The notes under the pieces: model-generated
The model's input: the letters and a program-made list of their open reading frames with translations, nothing else
What the model was told of the DNA's origin: nothing
Databases searched by the model: none
Position numbers and translations under genes: made by a program
Shown: positions 1 to 9,262 of the stretch, piece after piece
Position numbering within the stretch: the stretch's first letter is position 1
Layout: each line of letters starts with the position of its first letter
Source: Pseudomonas cichorii
GTDB lineage: Bacteria > Pseudomonadota > Gammaproteobacteria > Pseudomonadales > Pseudomonadaceae
Direction: 5' to 3'
Assembly: GCF_015471405.1 (NCBI RefSeq)
Contig: NZ_BLVZ01000004.1
Span: 1 to 64,000, forward strand
Length of the DNA stretch: 64,000 nucleotides

Positions 1-62
1 TGCTGATAATCTGTTGACTTCAGTCTTACACCACAAGCACCCACACGAATTGCTTGATTCAG

Positions 63-74
63 TTGTTAAAGAGC
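63..74 (-). promoter_or_regulatory. rRNA operon leader boxA (antitermination site)
   Basis: Read on the minus strand this is GCTCTTTAACAA, the boxA core that loads the NusB-NusE antitermination complex on pre-rRNA. It is followed leftwards by a pre-16S leader-like stretch (1-62). The 16S gene itself must lie beyond the left edge, transcribed leftwards. The match to the classic rrn boxA core is exact; the identity of the downstream gene is inference. Confidence 0.8.
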
Positions 75-109
75 GGTGGGTTGAGCCTTTCGCCTAAACC
101 GAGGCGCGC

Positions 110-137
110 ATTCTACAGCGTCCTCTGTATCTGTCAA
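110..137 (-). promoter_or_regulatory. rRNA operon promoter P2 (proximal)
   Basis: On the minus strand a perfect -35 TTGACA (137-132) and -10 TAGAAT (115-110) are separated by 16 bp, 36 bp upstream of boxA. It is the downstream member of a tandem pair, as usual for rrn operons. Confidence 0.75.
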
Positions 138-227
138 GCGGTTATTTCAACAAGTTTCAAAGTTTCCTTTGCAACTTCAACCACTTGCGCTTCGATCAAC
201 TTCGCGTTGCTCGTTAGCGGGAGGCGA

Positions 228-255
228 ACTATACAGCACTTGAGAAAGCTGTCAA
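228..255 (-). promoter_or_regulatory. rRNA operon promoter P1 (distal)
   Basis: On the minus strand -35 TTGACA (255-250) and -10 TATAGT (233-228) are 16 bp apart, followed by a GC-rich discriminator (TCGCCTCCCGC), the hallmark of stringently controlled stable-RNA promoters. It sits about 118 bp upstream of the second promoter. Together 1-352 is rrn control DNA with no protein gene in it. Confidence 0.78.
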
Positions 256-352
256 ACCCCTTATCTCAACTTTTTTACATCAATCTGAAAGCCCGCTTCC
301 GATGCTTATATAAAGAAAGCCGCCACGCCTCCGGAGACAACCCAGATCGGGA

Positions 353-2056
353 TCACTTCTGGTGAACAGCTTCCATCGCCTTCTTCGCCATATCCGCAGC
401 CGAGCGACACATGTGCACTCTCTGCGCCCACTCGCTCTGAGCACACTCATTGGAGTCGAGAGCTGCCCGACAAGCTTGCGACATCGTCCGGCGCAGGTTA
501 TCCGGGTTGCAGTCAGACTGATAACTGCCTTGAGATGCCGCGGATCGCTCTCTGGTACCTCCAGGTTGTGACATGACGAAGAAGCCAGCACTCAGCATGC
601 AGAAGAAAGCACCAAGAAACACACCGCCAAACATCATTTTCCTGGCTCTGAACATCCGTGTCAGGGCGGCATAGGGCCTGGGATAGCGATAAGGGGCGAA
701 CGCTATCCATATCAGAGTCACGGAACAATGAAGCGCCAACCCAAGCCCGCCGCCTTTCCACCCCATCACCCCGCCCATGACAGCAAGCGGCAGTGCGTGC
801 TGCACCACCTTGGCGTTCGCGGTCGGCCCGCTGATGACATCAGGCAGAAGACGAAGGCTCAGCCATTCATCCAGTGTCGCAACAACCTCGCAGAGCGGAC
901 GCCATATATACATGTACGCCATAAGGCCAGGAACCATCAGCAAGGGATACAGAATCAGAAACCACAGATCCTGATCCCGCTGGAAATACAGCGAAAGGCC
1001 GAACAGCAAAACTACAGGCAACGCCGCAAGCCCCAGCCAGCGCCTGGCCTCAGGAGAAAAAGGCTCATGCGCCCGCTTCCAGCATTCAAGGTCGGCATCG
1101 GGAAAGGCTTCGAGAACACCGGGATATCGCAGCGTCATTTGCTCGACAAGCCGTTTGCAGATAACACGTACATTGTCATCTTCAGCCCTGGCCATTCGCC
1201 TGCGCTCAACAGGACTATAAGCACCCAGCAATAAATGCACGGCACGCCCCTCGGCACTGAACGGCTTTTTACTGAGCAGACGCTGCAGATGTCGGACAAA
1301 ATCATCCCTCTCGCCGCGTTCGATCAGTCGCTGCCAGATAAAGGCAGGCTCCGGGTGCAGGTCTTGCTTCGCATCCCAGCCAAACAGGGAACAAACCTGC
1401 TCGAACAAGGCAGAGTTCCAGCCGGTTGTGTTGTGCAGCAGGATCATGACCCAACGCTGCAAATGCTCACTGCGTTCCAGCGACGCCAGCCAGGGCTGTT
1501 GACGCAACGCCTGCAACTCATCAATGAAGGCCTCTGTATCTTCGACTTGCAGCCGAGCCTGCAATTGCGACTGATGGGAGTCGAGCAATGCCTGGGTCAA
1601 CCAGACAGCCTGATCACCATTCATAGGCGCTTGTTGCCATGGAGTGAGCCAGTTCAAATGTCGAGTCGCGGCCCGGAGCAGATTGACCTCACCCTCAGGA
1701 TCGGCAAGGCAACGCAGCAACAGTTCTTGCTCAAAATCTTGCGTACAACCCAGTGCCTGAGCCTGAAGATAGTGCTCAGGCAGATTATCGACTGTTGTTT
1801 GATCAACCAGCACCCGCCATGACGGCGATGCATCATGCCTGGCTGGCACCACCTGATCAGGCAGTTCGGCAACCTCATCGCTTTCGTCCCGATAGCGAGC
1901 AATATGCAAAGCCCGCTCATAAGCATCGCGCAGGCGCTGAAAGCCCTCGGCATCGTCATCAGGACGATTGCTTTTAAGCAGCCGCGCATACTGCCGCTTG
2001 ATGCTGCGCTCGTCGGCGTCATCAGGCAGTGACAGAACCGTCCAGCAATCACTCAT
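353..2056 (-). CDS. J-domain-like membrane protein
   Basis: A 567-residue protein with an N-terminal J-like domain (about residues 3-55) and hydrophobic segments in the C-terminal half (roughly residues 340-395, 420-455 and 480-505), ending in a soluble Cys-containing tail. J proteins stimulate the ATPase of DnaK-type chaperones through an HPD tripeptide. Here the equivalent loop reads NRPDDD, so the His is replaced by Arg, a feature of a Pseudomonas family of degenerate J proteins. The ATG at 2056 (MSDCWTVL) is preferred over a GTG three codons upstream because the J domain starts there. It reads toward the rRNA promoters. Client and partner are unknown. Confidence 0.72.
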   Translation of the reverse strand: MSDCWTVLSLPDDADERSIKRQYARLLKSNRPDDDAEGFQRLRDAYERALHIARYRDESDEVAELPDQVVPARHDASPSWRVLVDQTTVDNLPEHYLQAQALGCTQDFEQELLLRCLADPEGEVNLLRAATRHLNWLTPWQQAPMNGDQAVWLTQALLDSHQSQLQARLQVEDTEAFIDELQALRQQPWLASLERSEHLQRWVMILLHNTTGWNSALFEQVCSLFGWDAKQDLHPEPAFIWQRLIERGERDDFVRHLQRLLSKKPFSAEGRAVHLLLGAYSPVERRRMARAEDDNVRVICKRLVEQMTLRYPGVLEAFPDADLECWKRAHEPFSPEARRWLGLAALPVVLLFGLSLYFQRDQDLWFLILYPLLMVPGLMAYMYIWRPLCEVVATLDEWLSLRLLPDVISGPTANAKVVQHALPLAVMGGVMGWKGGGLGLALHCSVTLIWIAFAPYRYPRPYAALTRMFRARKMMFGGVFLGAFFCMLSAGFFVMSQPGGTRERSAASQGSYQSDCNPDNLRRTMSQACRAALDSNECAQSEWAQRVHMCRSAADMAKKAMEAVHQK

Positions 2057-2263
2057 CGCTGCCACTCACTTTATTCAAAGTCGTCAATGCGCTCCCTCCA
2101 GCCGATCTTTCCATTACCAAGTGATACAGGCAGTGCATCATCATAACCGCAGCAGACTGTCGATTCTGCGACTTGATTCCAGCAAATATCGGCAACTTTC
2201 TAAAGCTGAACCGCTTTAGGTCGATAGTTTCAGACTGTCAACTCCCTATCGACGGCACTTCCC

Positions 2264-3895
2264 ATGACTCTCAGAAACCTCAACATCGCCCCACGGTCGT
2301 TGCTTTGCTTCGGCTTTTTTGCATTGTTGGTTACAGCACTGGGACTCTTCTCACTGCTGCAATCATCTGACTTGAAAGAGTCCCGGGAAACACTGCAAGA
2401 CAACGTATTGCCAACGGTTCAGGCAGTCGATCAGATCAAAAGCGATCTTTTGACCATTCGACTTGGCAACAGCGGTCTGCGCCTGGCACAGGACGCCACC
2501 GCGACCAATGCAGCCCAACAGCGTGTCGTTCAGGCTCGTAGCAGCCTTGAAGCCGATGTCCGCAAATTACAGTCCTTGCTGGTCACCGATGAAGGCAAGA
2601 AGACATACGACAGCATGTCCCGCAATCTGAACAACTATCTGGCCATACACTCGCGGTACCTGGAGGCCATGACGCAAAAACGCGAGGACATAATCACCGC
2701 GCTGACCCAACCGACAGGTGAAATGACCCTGGCAGCCGATCTGTTGGCCAAGGACATCGCTGAGATTTCCCGCCTGTCAGACTTGAAGGTCGCAGAATCC
2801 GATGTCGCCGCCGACAAGACCTATGCCCAGGCTCGCAATGTCACGATCATTGCCATTCTTGTCGCGCTCGCCGCGACGCTGGCATTGGCCGGCATATTTA
2901 CCCGCAGCCTGACGGCACCGATTGCCAAGGCATTGGCGGTGGCCGAACAGATTGCGGTCAATGACCTCAGCAAACCCATTGCAGCCGACGGCAAGGATGA
3001 GCCGGGACGCTTGCTGGCCGCCCTCTCGATCATGCAGCAGAACCTGCGACGCACGCTGAGTGAGTTGGGTAACTCATCCAATCAACTGGCTTCCACGTCC
3101 GAAGAATTGACGGCCGTGACCGAAGATTCCCTGCGCGGCGTTCAACGCCAGAACGATGAAATCAATCAGGCCGCCACCGCAATCAATCAGATGAGCGCAG
3201 CGGTTGAAGAAGTGGCGCGTAACGCCATCATGGCCTCCACCGCCGCACAGGAATCCAGCAAGTCGGCAGAAAATGGCCGTAAACGTGTAGACGAGACTGT
3301 CAGCGTGATCAACGAGCTGCACGAATCGGTCGGCGCTACCGCCATTGAAATCGATGGTCTGGCTGTCGAGGTGCAAAGCATCAGCGGGGTTCTGGATGTC
3401 ATCCGGGGTATCGCCGATCAGACCAACCTGCTGGCCTTGAACGCAGCAATCGAAGCGGCTCGGGCCGGCGAAGCAGGTCGTGGCTTTGCGGTGGTTGCCG
3501 ATGAGGTAAGGGCACTGGCTCATCGCACCCAACAGTCGACTGCCGAGATCGAGAAAATGATCGCGTCCATTCAGGGCGGTGCAAGCAAGGCCGTCAGCGC
3601 AATGGGCCACAGCAGCGAACGGGCTCGTACCAGCCTCGACGTCGCACAGGCAGCGGGCCACGCACTGGTGGAAATCACCGCAGCGATTGTGCAGATCAAC
3701 GAGCGCAACACCAGCATCGCCTCAGCCACGGAACAACAAGCGCAAGTGGCCCGTGAAGTGGATCGCAACCTGACCAGCATTCGAGACCTTTCAGCCCAGA
3801 ACGCTACAGGTGCAAACCAGACTTCGGCAGCCAGCGGAGAGCTGTCGCAGCTGGCAGTCGGCCTTAATCAGTTGGTGTTGCAGTTCCGGATGTAA
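2264..3895 (+). CDS. Methyl-accepting chemotaxis protein
   Basis: A 543-residue transmembrane chemoreceptor. TM1 is near residues 12-32, followed by a periplasmic helical (four-helix-bundle type) sensor to about 190, TM2 at about 192-213, a HAMP linker, then the long cytoplasmic coiled coil. The conserved hairpin tip that contacts CheA and CheW is visible at about 378-410 ([19 protein letters not shown]). There is no C-terminal CheR-tethering pentapeptide; the protein ends LVLQFRM. No che genes are adjacent, so it is an orphan receptor feeding a chemotaxis pathway encoded elsewhere. The ligand cannot be read from the sequence. Confidence 0.93.
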   Translation: MTLRNLNIAPRSLLCFGFFALLVTALGLFSLLQSSDLKESRETLQDNVLPTVQAVDQIKSDLLTIRLGNSGLRLAQDATATNAAQQRVVQARSSLEADVRKLQSLLVTDEGKKTYDSMSRNLNNYLAIHSRYLEAMTQKREDIITALTQPTGEMTLAADLLAKDIAEISRLSDLKVAESDVAADKTYAQARNVTIIAILVALAATLALAGIFTRSLTAPIAKALAVAEQIAVNDLSKPIAADGKDEPGRLLAALSIMQQNLRRTLSELGNSSNQLASTSEELTAVTEDSLRGVQRQNDEINQAATAINQMSAAVEEVARNAIMASTAAQESSKSAENGRKRVDETVSVINELHESVGATAIEIDGLAVEVQSISGVLDVIRGIADQTNLLALNAAIEAARAGEAGRGFAVVADEVRALAHRTQQSTAEIEKMIASIQGGASKAVSAMGHSSERARTSLDVAQAAGHALVEITAAIVQINERNTSIASATEQQAQVAREVDRNLTSIRDLSAQNATGANQTSAASGELSQLAVGLNQLVLQFRM

Positions 3896-3916
3896 GCTCA
3901 TCAACTCTTGAAAACG

Positions 3917-3953
3917 CTGGTCGCCGGGCAATTAATTGCTCGAAAGCGACCGG
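3917..3953. terminator. Hairpin between convergent genes
   Basis: A nested inverted repeat: GGTCGC (3919-3924) pairs with GCGACC (3946-3951), and an inner GGCAATT/AATTGCT pair flanks the centre. It lies in the 59 bp between the chemoreceptor stop and the LysR stop, so it could end both transcripts, though no U-tract is evident. Confidence 0.45.
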
Positions 3954-3954
3954 C

Positions 3955-4863
3955 TCACTCACCCTCAGCGCTTTGACGGTCAGCCCGCAACCGCCACAAC
4001 AAGGACTGTCGTGCATGTGCCACACGTGGCTGACGCAAGGCGCTGGGAATCCACAGCAAGTAATACTCACGACTGGCCGGACCAACCGGAGCCGGTATTT
4101 CCAGAAGCTCGCCGCGTTCAATATAAGGGCGGCATAAATAAGCCGGCAACGCACTCCAGCCAAATCCCTCCTTGAGCAGACTGCATAAAGTACGCAAGTC
4201 CTGGCCTACCATCGCCGGCATCAGATTGGGGGCTTCTATCCTGTTCACTTCCAGCCAGCCATCGATGAGCGGCAGGTCCAGGTTATAGGCAAGTACCGGC
4301 TCACCCAGCAACGCTTCATTGAAATCCGGCGCACGAGTCAAACGCTGAACCACGGACGGTGCCGCCACCGCCAGGACGTCATCGACAAACATCAGCTCAC
4401 TGCGCAGGCGCTTATTATTGGGGGGTGCGGCAGAGATCCCGAGATCGCAGTGACCTTCGATCAGCATATGCGTGATCGATTCCTGGTTTCCGCTCTGCAT
4501 CCTGATGCGAATGCCGACCTCCAGCAGAGGCAGCAATTGTCTGGCCACCACTTCAGCCAGAACATCAGCGTGCCCGATGATTTGCAACGCCCCCGCCAAC
4601 TCCACCGAACGCGCTCTTGCCGATGACAGCGCGGCTTCGGCTGCATCGAGCTTGTCTCCGATATCCGCTGCCAGTTCGTCCGCTGCGGACGTAGGTTCGA
4701 CGCCCCGCGACTGACGCTCGAACAGGCTCCTGCCTATCGCAGCTTCAAGCCCCGAAATGTGCTGCGACACCGCAGGCTGCGTGAGGCTTAAAGTACGCGC
4801 CGCACCGCTGATCGAACGCTGTCGGTAAACCTCGATAAAGGTCCTCAAACGAACAAGAGACAT
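3955..4863 (-). CDS. LysR-family transcriptional regulator
   Basis: A 302-residue LysR-type regulator. The N-terminal winged HTH is seen in SISGAARTLSLTQPAVSQHI followed by LEAAIGRSLFER; the C-terminal periplasmic-binding-like effector domain runs from about residue 90. The ATG at 4863 is chosen because GGGA precedes it and the HTH then starts at the usual place; an in-frame ATG 11 codons upstream adds an atypical leader. It diverges from the aldehyde dehydrogenase gene at 5093, the usual layout for a LysR regulator and its target. Confidence 0.88.
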   Translation of the reverse strand: MSLVRLRTFIEVYRQRSISGAARTLSLTQPAVSQHISGLEAAIGRSLFERQSRGVEPTSAADELAADIGDKLDAAEAALSSARARSVELAGALQIIGHADVLAEVVARQLLPLLEVGIRIRMQSGNQESITHMLIEGHCDLGISAAPPNNKRLRSELMFVDDVLAVAAPSVVQRLTRAPDFNEALLGEPVLAYNLDLPLIDGWLEVNRIEAPNLMPAMVGQDLRTLCSLLKEGFGWSALPAYLCRPYIERGELLEIPAPVGPASREYYLLWIPSALRQPRVAHARQSLLWRLRADRQSAEGE

Positions 4864-4871
4864 ACATATCC

Positions 4872-4887
4872 CATAAATTATTTTATG
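4872..4887. promoter_or_regulatory. Candidate LysR operator (inverted repeat)
   Basis: CATAAA-N4-TTTATG is a perfect 6-bp inverted repeat just upstream of the LysR start in the divergent LysR-calB intergenic region. A-T rich dyads of this spacing are typical LysR recognition sites; binding is inference. Confidence 0.35.
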
Positions 4888-5092
4888 ACTGCACAAAAAA
4901 GCCGTTGTTATACATCAGGGCTTGGCCCTCATAAGATAGCCACATCGCTTGAGAAAAGCGCTCATGAACGACGAAACGAATGACTTTTTGCCGAACAAAA
5001 TTTTATAGCAGATCAACCTGACCTCTTTCGGTCGATCTGCATGTTCCGCTCAACATCATCCACATAACGTCAATAGCTCAGGAGCAAAGGCC

Positions 5093-6511
5093 ATGCCTTT
5101 CCAGCCAGATACCAAAGAATTGAAAGCCCTTCTGCTGAACATGAAACGTGCCCACACAGCAGCAGGCCCGGCGGATGCAAAACTGCGCCAGGACCGACTG
5201 ATCCGTGGTGCCAGACTGCTCAGCGATAACCATGAAGTCATTGGCAAAGCCATCAATGCAGACTTCGGCAATCGCAGCCTCTATCAGTCTCTGATGGCAG
5301 ATACTGTCATGACGGTAAAAATGCTTCAGCATTCTGCCGAGCATGTGGCTGAGTGGATGAAGCCTGAACAGGTTACAGACCCGGCACCCGGCATGCAGGC
5401 CTGGATCCAGCAGCAACCTCTGGGTGTGGTCGGTGTGATCAGCCCCTGGAACTTCCCGATCAACCTGGCCTTCGGCCCGCTCGCAGGTGTATTTGCAGCT
5501 GGCAATACCGCCATGCTCAAGCCATCCGAGCTGACGCCCAGAACATCGGAACTACTGGCAGAACTGATCGCAGGTTATTTCGACCCTCTGGAACTGGCGG
5601 TGGTATTGGGAGATGCGAATGTTGGCGCATCGTTCAGCGGGCTGCCTTTCGATCATCTGGTCTTTACCGGCAGCACCACGGTGGGACGTCATGTGATGCG
5701 GGCAGCGGCTGAAAACCTGGTCCCCGTCACCCTCGAACTGGGCGGCAAGTCGCCGGTCGTCGTGGATGAGGACTTCGATATCCGCACGGCAATAGAGCGC
5801 ACCCTGACGATCAAGACATTCAATGCGGGCCAGATATGCCTGGCGCCGGATTACATGATGATTCCGAAGTCGAAGGTCGAGGCACTGACCGATGCCAGCA
5901 AGCGCTTCGTTGCCAGCAGTTTCCCGAGCATCCAGAAAAATCAGGAATACACCTCCATCATCAGCCAGCGCCACTATGAACGACTCGTGGGCCTGATCGA
6001 TGATGCACGTAACAAAGGTGCAACGATCGTCAATCTGGCGCCGGAAGGCGAACCGGGCTTCGACGCCAAGTCACGCAAGATTGCGCCTCATCTGCTGCTG
6101 GATGTGAACGATAACATGCAGGTCATGCAGGAAGAGATTTTCGGCCCGCTGCTGCCAATCAAGACCTACACCGACAGGGCTGAGCCAGTGGCCTATATCA
6201 ATGCCAATCCGCGCCCGCTCGCTGCCTATTACTTCGGCAATGACAGCGAACGACAACACGCCTTTGCAATCCAAACCACTTCAGGCGCTCTGGTGGTCAA
6301 CGATGTGATGAGCCACGTGTCCATCGATACCCTGCCGTTTGGTGGCGTAGGAGCATCCGGTATCGGCGCTTACCATGGCGTTCACGGTTTCAGACGTTTT
6401 ACCCATGCAAAACCCGTCGTTATACAGAGCGAAGATGGCGCTTCAAACCTGCGACTGCGCGCACCTTATGGCGATAAATCGGCACCGCTCGAAGCCTTCC
6501 TGAAAGGCTGA
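5093..6511 (+). CDS. calB: Coniferyl-aldehyde dehydrogenase-like NAD(P)+ aldehyde dehydrogenase
   Basis: A 472-residue ALDH. The substrate-site motif PWNFP is at 118-122, the general-base Glu at 215 (LELGGKSP) and the catalytic Cys at 249 (GQICLAPDY). The length and the short CLAPDY active-site context match coniferyl aldehyde dehydrogenases, which oxidise coniferyl aldehyde to ferulate in lignin-monomer catabolism; other aromatic or aliphatic aldehydes are possible substrates. AGGAG precedes the ATG. It is followed 87 bp later by a DJ-1/PfpI gene on the same strand and diverges from a LysR gene, suggesting an inducible aldehyde-response unit. Confidence 0.85.
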   Translation: MPFQPDTKELKALLLNMKRAHTAAGPADAKLRQDRLIRGARLLSDNHEVIGKAINADFGNRSLYQSLMADTVMTVKMLQHSAEHVAEWMKPEQVTDPAPGMQAWIQQQPLGVVGVISPWNFPINLAFGPLAGVFAAGNTAMLKPSELTPRTSELLAELIAGYFDPLELAVVLGDANVGASFSGLPFDHLVFTGSTTVGRHVMRAAAENLVPVTLELGGKSPVVVDEDFDIRTAIERTLTIKTFNAGQICLAPDYMMIPKSKVEALTDASKRFVASSFPSIQKNQEYTSIISQRHYERLVGLIDDARNKGATIVNLAPEGEPGFDAKSRKIAPHLLLDVNDNMQVMQEEIFGPLLPIKTYTDRAEPVAYINANPRPLAAYYFGNDSERQHAFAIQTTSGALVVNDVMSHVSIDTLPFGGVGASGIGAYHGVHGFRRFTHAKPVVIQSEDGASNLRLRAPYGDKSAPLEAFLKG

Positions 6512-6598
6512 CCGTCACTTGCAATGAAGATAATGCGCAGGCAGTCAACCCGACCGCCTGTGCCTCACCTGACTCATGGACATTACGAGGAAACTGCA

Positions 6599-7276
6599 AT
6601 GAAAGTATTGATGGTACTGACCTCTCACGATCAACTGGGCAACACCGGCAAGAAAACCGGCTTCTGGCTCGAAGAGTTCGCAGCCCCTTATTACACCTTC
6701 AAGGATGCCGGCGCTGAAATAGTCGTGGCCTCGCCTGCCGGTGGTCAACCGCCTCTGGACCCGAAAAGCGACCTGCCGGACTTCCAGACCGAACTGACCC
6801 AGCGCTTCAAGGCTGACCCGGCCGCGCAAAAAGTACTGGCGACCACCGTCAAACTGGACAGCGTCAGCCAGCAGGATTTCGACACGGTTTTCTATCCAGG
6901 CGGCCACGGCCCGCTCTGGGACCTGGCAGAGTCGAAGCGTTCCATCGAACTGATCGAATCCTTTGAGCGCGCCAACAAGCCAATCGGTTTCGTCTGCCAT
7001 GCGCCGGGCGTCTTGCGTCACGTCAAGGCCGCCAATGGCGAGCCGTTGATCAAAGGCCGTCGCGTCACCGGCTTCACCAATGGCGAGGAAGAAGCGGTAG
7101 AACTGACCGATGTCGTTCCCTTCCTTATCGAGGACGAGTTCATCGCACTGGGCGGCCTCTATGAAAAAGGCCCCGACTGGCAGCCCTACCTGGTCGAAGA
7201 CGGCAAACTGGTGACTGGCCAGAACCCTGCCAGCTCTGAAGCCGTCGCCAAGGCTTTGCTGAAACAGTTGGCGTAA
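6599..7276 (+). CDS. DJ-1/PfpI-family protein (type 1 glutamine amidotransferase-like)
   Basis: A 225-residue member of the DJ-1/PfpI superfamily, close to the Hsp31/glyoxalase III-like branch. The nucleophile elbow carries Cys133-His134 (FVCHAPG). Relatives detoxify methylglyoxal or act as redox-sensitive chaperones or proteases, so the reaction here is not certain. The ATG at 6599 has a good GAGGAA site; an upstream in-frame start at 6524 has none. It lies directly behind calB, which fits a role in reactive-aldehyde detoxification. Confidence 0.85.
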   Translation: MKVLMVLTSHDQLGNTGKKTGFWLEEFAAPYYTFKDAGAEIVVASPAGGQPPLDPKSDLPDFQTELTQRFKADPAAQKVLATTVKLDSVSQQDFDTVFYPGGHGPLWDLAESKRSIELIESFERANKPIGFVCHAPGVLRHVKAANGEPLIKGRRVTGFTNGEEEAVELTDVVPFLIEDEFIALGGLYEKGPDWQPYLVEDGKLVTGQNPASSEAVAKALLKQLA

Positions 7277-7292
7277 GCCTTTGCAGAAAAAC

Positions 7293-7327
7293 GGGGAGTC
7301 AGGCCGATAAAGCGTGACTCCTTGTTT
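7293..7327. terminator. Intrinsic terminator, convergent
   Basis: GGAGTCA (7295-7301) pairs with TGACTCC (7315-7321), followed by TTGTTT on the plus strand. It lies between the converging PfpI and arginase-family genes. Confidence 0.55.
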
Positions 7328-7335
7328 CCATATAT

Positions 7336-8220
7336 TCAGGCTGGCTTGCCAATCAATGGCAACCTGGCAAGCATGTTTTTCATGGCCAACGCATCCCATG
7401 GCAGGTGCTCGGCAATACCCAGCCCCACCACATCAGCTACTTCAGCCATTTCCCCCAGCAACTGAACGACCTGTTCGATCGTCAGTTCGCCCTGCGCAAC
7501 GCCATCGAAGGTTCCCGCTGCAATGTCTGGCCTGGCGAACAGCAGAGCCCGAAAAAAGGCAGGGTCCAGAGCATCAAGATCGAAGTGGATTGCCAGGTGC
7601 TTTGCGCCAGTGGATTCAAACCACTCGATGACAGGCTGGCTGCCTTGTCGAGCCAGTTGCTCGGGGCCAACATTTTGCAGCCCCAGCCGCTGCATCTCGG
7701 CGGCTTCCCATTCGCTCGGGTCATGCAGGCCAACATACATGACATTACCGGGCTTGACGGGACGGGCTACCGCTTTGACGAAGTCAGGGTCCCCGTTGCC
7801 CAGCAGGTTACCGAGCACCATCGCGTGAGCATGGGGGAACTGTTGCGGTGTCATGATATCCGAATGGGCATCGACCCAAAGCACCGCCAGGTCACCCGCG
7901 TAACGCTCATTCAGATAGGCAAAAGGCGCCAGATCCACAAGGCAGTCGCCACCCAATACAACAAGACGATCAGGTTGATGTTTGTCGATCAATGCTCGTG
8001 CAGCGTGCAACTGATCAAGCAGTGCGTTGCGGCCAACAATCCCGTCTTCAAGCGGCAGCGGCGATTCGTGCGGCTCCACAACAGGCACCTCCTCGACCGG
8101 ACCGCGGTGTTCCGGAGCCAGCCAGGCCAGAAGCCGAGAGCCGAAATGGTAAGGAGGGTTGTTACCGCCCTGCCATTGCGGGAATAGCAATCGCAAGGTC
8201 TTGTCGGTGGGCGCAGACAT
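7336..8220 (-). CDS. Arginase/ureohydrolase-family protein
   Basis: A 294-residue binuclear-metal hydrolase of the arginase/agmatinase/formiminoglutamase superfamily. The metal motifs DAHSD and DLDALDP are intact. The first motif, normally GGDHS, reads GGDC, so the usual first His ligand is replaced by Cys. This may shift metal or substrate preference, so true arginase activity should not be assumed. It is divergent from the LysR gene at 8362 and converges on the PfpI gene. It is not part of the arginine regulon further right in the window. Confidence 0.8.
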   Translation of the reverse strand: MSAPTDKTLRLLFPQWQGGNNPPYHFGSRLLAWLAPEHRGPVEEVPVVEPHESPLPLEDGIVGRNALLDQLHAARALIDKHQPDRLVVLGGDCLVDLAPFAYLNERYAGDLAVLWVDAHSDIMTPQQFPHAHAMVLGNLLGNGDPDFVKAVARPVKPGNVMYVGLHDPSEWEAAEMQRLGLQNVGPEQLARQGSQPVIEWFESTGAKHLAIHFDLDALDPAFFRALLFARPDIAAGTFDGVAQGELTIEQVVQLLGEMAEVADVVGLGIAEHLPWDALAMKNMLARLPLIGKPA

Positions 8221-8361
8221 GGGCGTTTCCTTGAATGGGGATCAGCAGTGCCACAGGAAGATGCCGATGGCCTGGCACGAAGAGAGTCGCTGTACTTTAT
8301 TGAGTTACAAAACGGAGATATACAGGCTTATAGTTGACGCTTTGTTGCACAGATTGAGCAT

Positions 8362-9252
8362 ATGGATCGACTAACCGCAGCGAAGGTATTTCTGGAAACA
8401 GTGGCACGCGGCAGCATCTCGGCGGCAGCAATGCACTTGGGCATGTCCCGCGCCATGGCGACTCGCTATATCGGCGTGATGGAAGAATGGGCCGAAGCGC
8501 GCTTGCTGCACAGGACCACACGCAAACTCAGCCTGACCGCCGCAGGAGAACAACTGCTGCCCACCTGCAAAAACCTGGTGGCCTTGTCGCTGGACGTAAG
8601 CACACAGGCAACACAAACGGAAAACGCCCCAAAGGGGTTACTGCGTGTCACGGCGTCTTCAATCTTCGCGGAATACTGCCTGACCGACGCGCTGATGGAG
8701 TTTCTTCAGCTTTATCCTGCTGTAACCATTGATCTGCAGATCGTGGATCGCACTACCAACCTGGCTGAGGACGGGGTCGATCTGGCAATTCGGGTGACCA
8801 ATCACCTCGACCCGAACGTGATCGCGAAAAAGCTGGGCCAGGTACGCTCATTCATCTGCGCCAGCCCGGCTTATCTGGAAAAATACGGTGTTCCGGGCGA
8901 CGTGCGAGACCTGCAGGTTCATAACTGCCTGACCTATGCGTATTACGGTCGCAACCTTTGGCATTTCAACGTGAATGGCGAAAACATCGCGGTGCCGGTC
9001 ACCGGTAATTTCAGCACCAACGAAGCATCCATCATTGTGCGTGCTGCCTTGAGTGGAACCGGCATCGCGATGCTGCCGCACTTCGCTGCCGAACAAGCCA
9101 TTCGAGAGAAACGCCTGACCCGGCTCTTCCCCGAATCCCGGGTCGAAACGCTTGGCATCCATGCCGTATACCTGTCACGTCAGCGCATGCCCCATGCGCT
9201 GAGGACATTGATCGACTTTCTATCCGAACGGCTTGCGGGCCAGCCTGAGTGA
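8362..9252 (+). CDS. LysR-family transcriptional regulator
   Basis: A 296-residue LysR regulator of the CrgA/DsdC-like type. The HTH is in SISAAAMHLGMSRAMATRYI, followed by the effector-binding domain. It sits 141 bp from the divergent arginase-family gene, its likely target. The ATG begins MDRLTAAKVFLE, the normal register for this family; only a weak GAG precedes it. Confidence 0.86.
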   Translation: MDRLTAAKVFLETVARGSISAAAMHLGMSRAMATRYIGVMEEWAEARLLHRTTRKLSLTAAGEQLLPTCKNLVALSLDVSTQATQTENAPKGLLRVTASSIFAEYCLTDALMEFLQLYPAVTIDLQIVDRTTNLAEDGVDLAIRVTNHLDPNVIAKKLGQVRSFICASPAYLEKYGVPGDVRDLQVHNCLTYAYYGRNLWHFNVNGENIAVPVTGNFSTNEASIIVRAALSGTGIAMLPHFAAEQAIREKRLTRLFPESRVETLGIHAVYLSRQRMPHALRTLIDFLSERLAGQPE

Positions 9253-9262
9253 CCCGGCGATA

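Noticed and set aside
54..591. Short frames at the left edge
   Set aside because: They overlap rRNA promoters and the J-like gene; no coding signal.
2173..2370. 65-codon frame overlapping the chemoreceptor start
   Set aside because: It overlaps the chemoreceptor gene in another frame and has no support.
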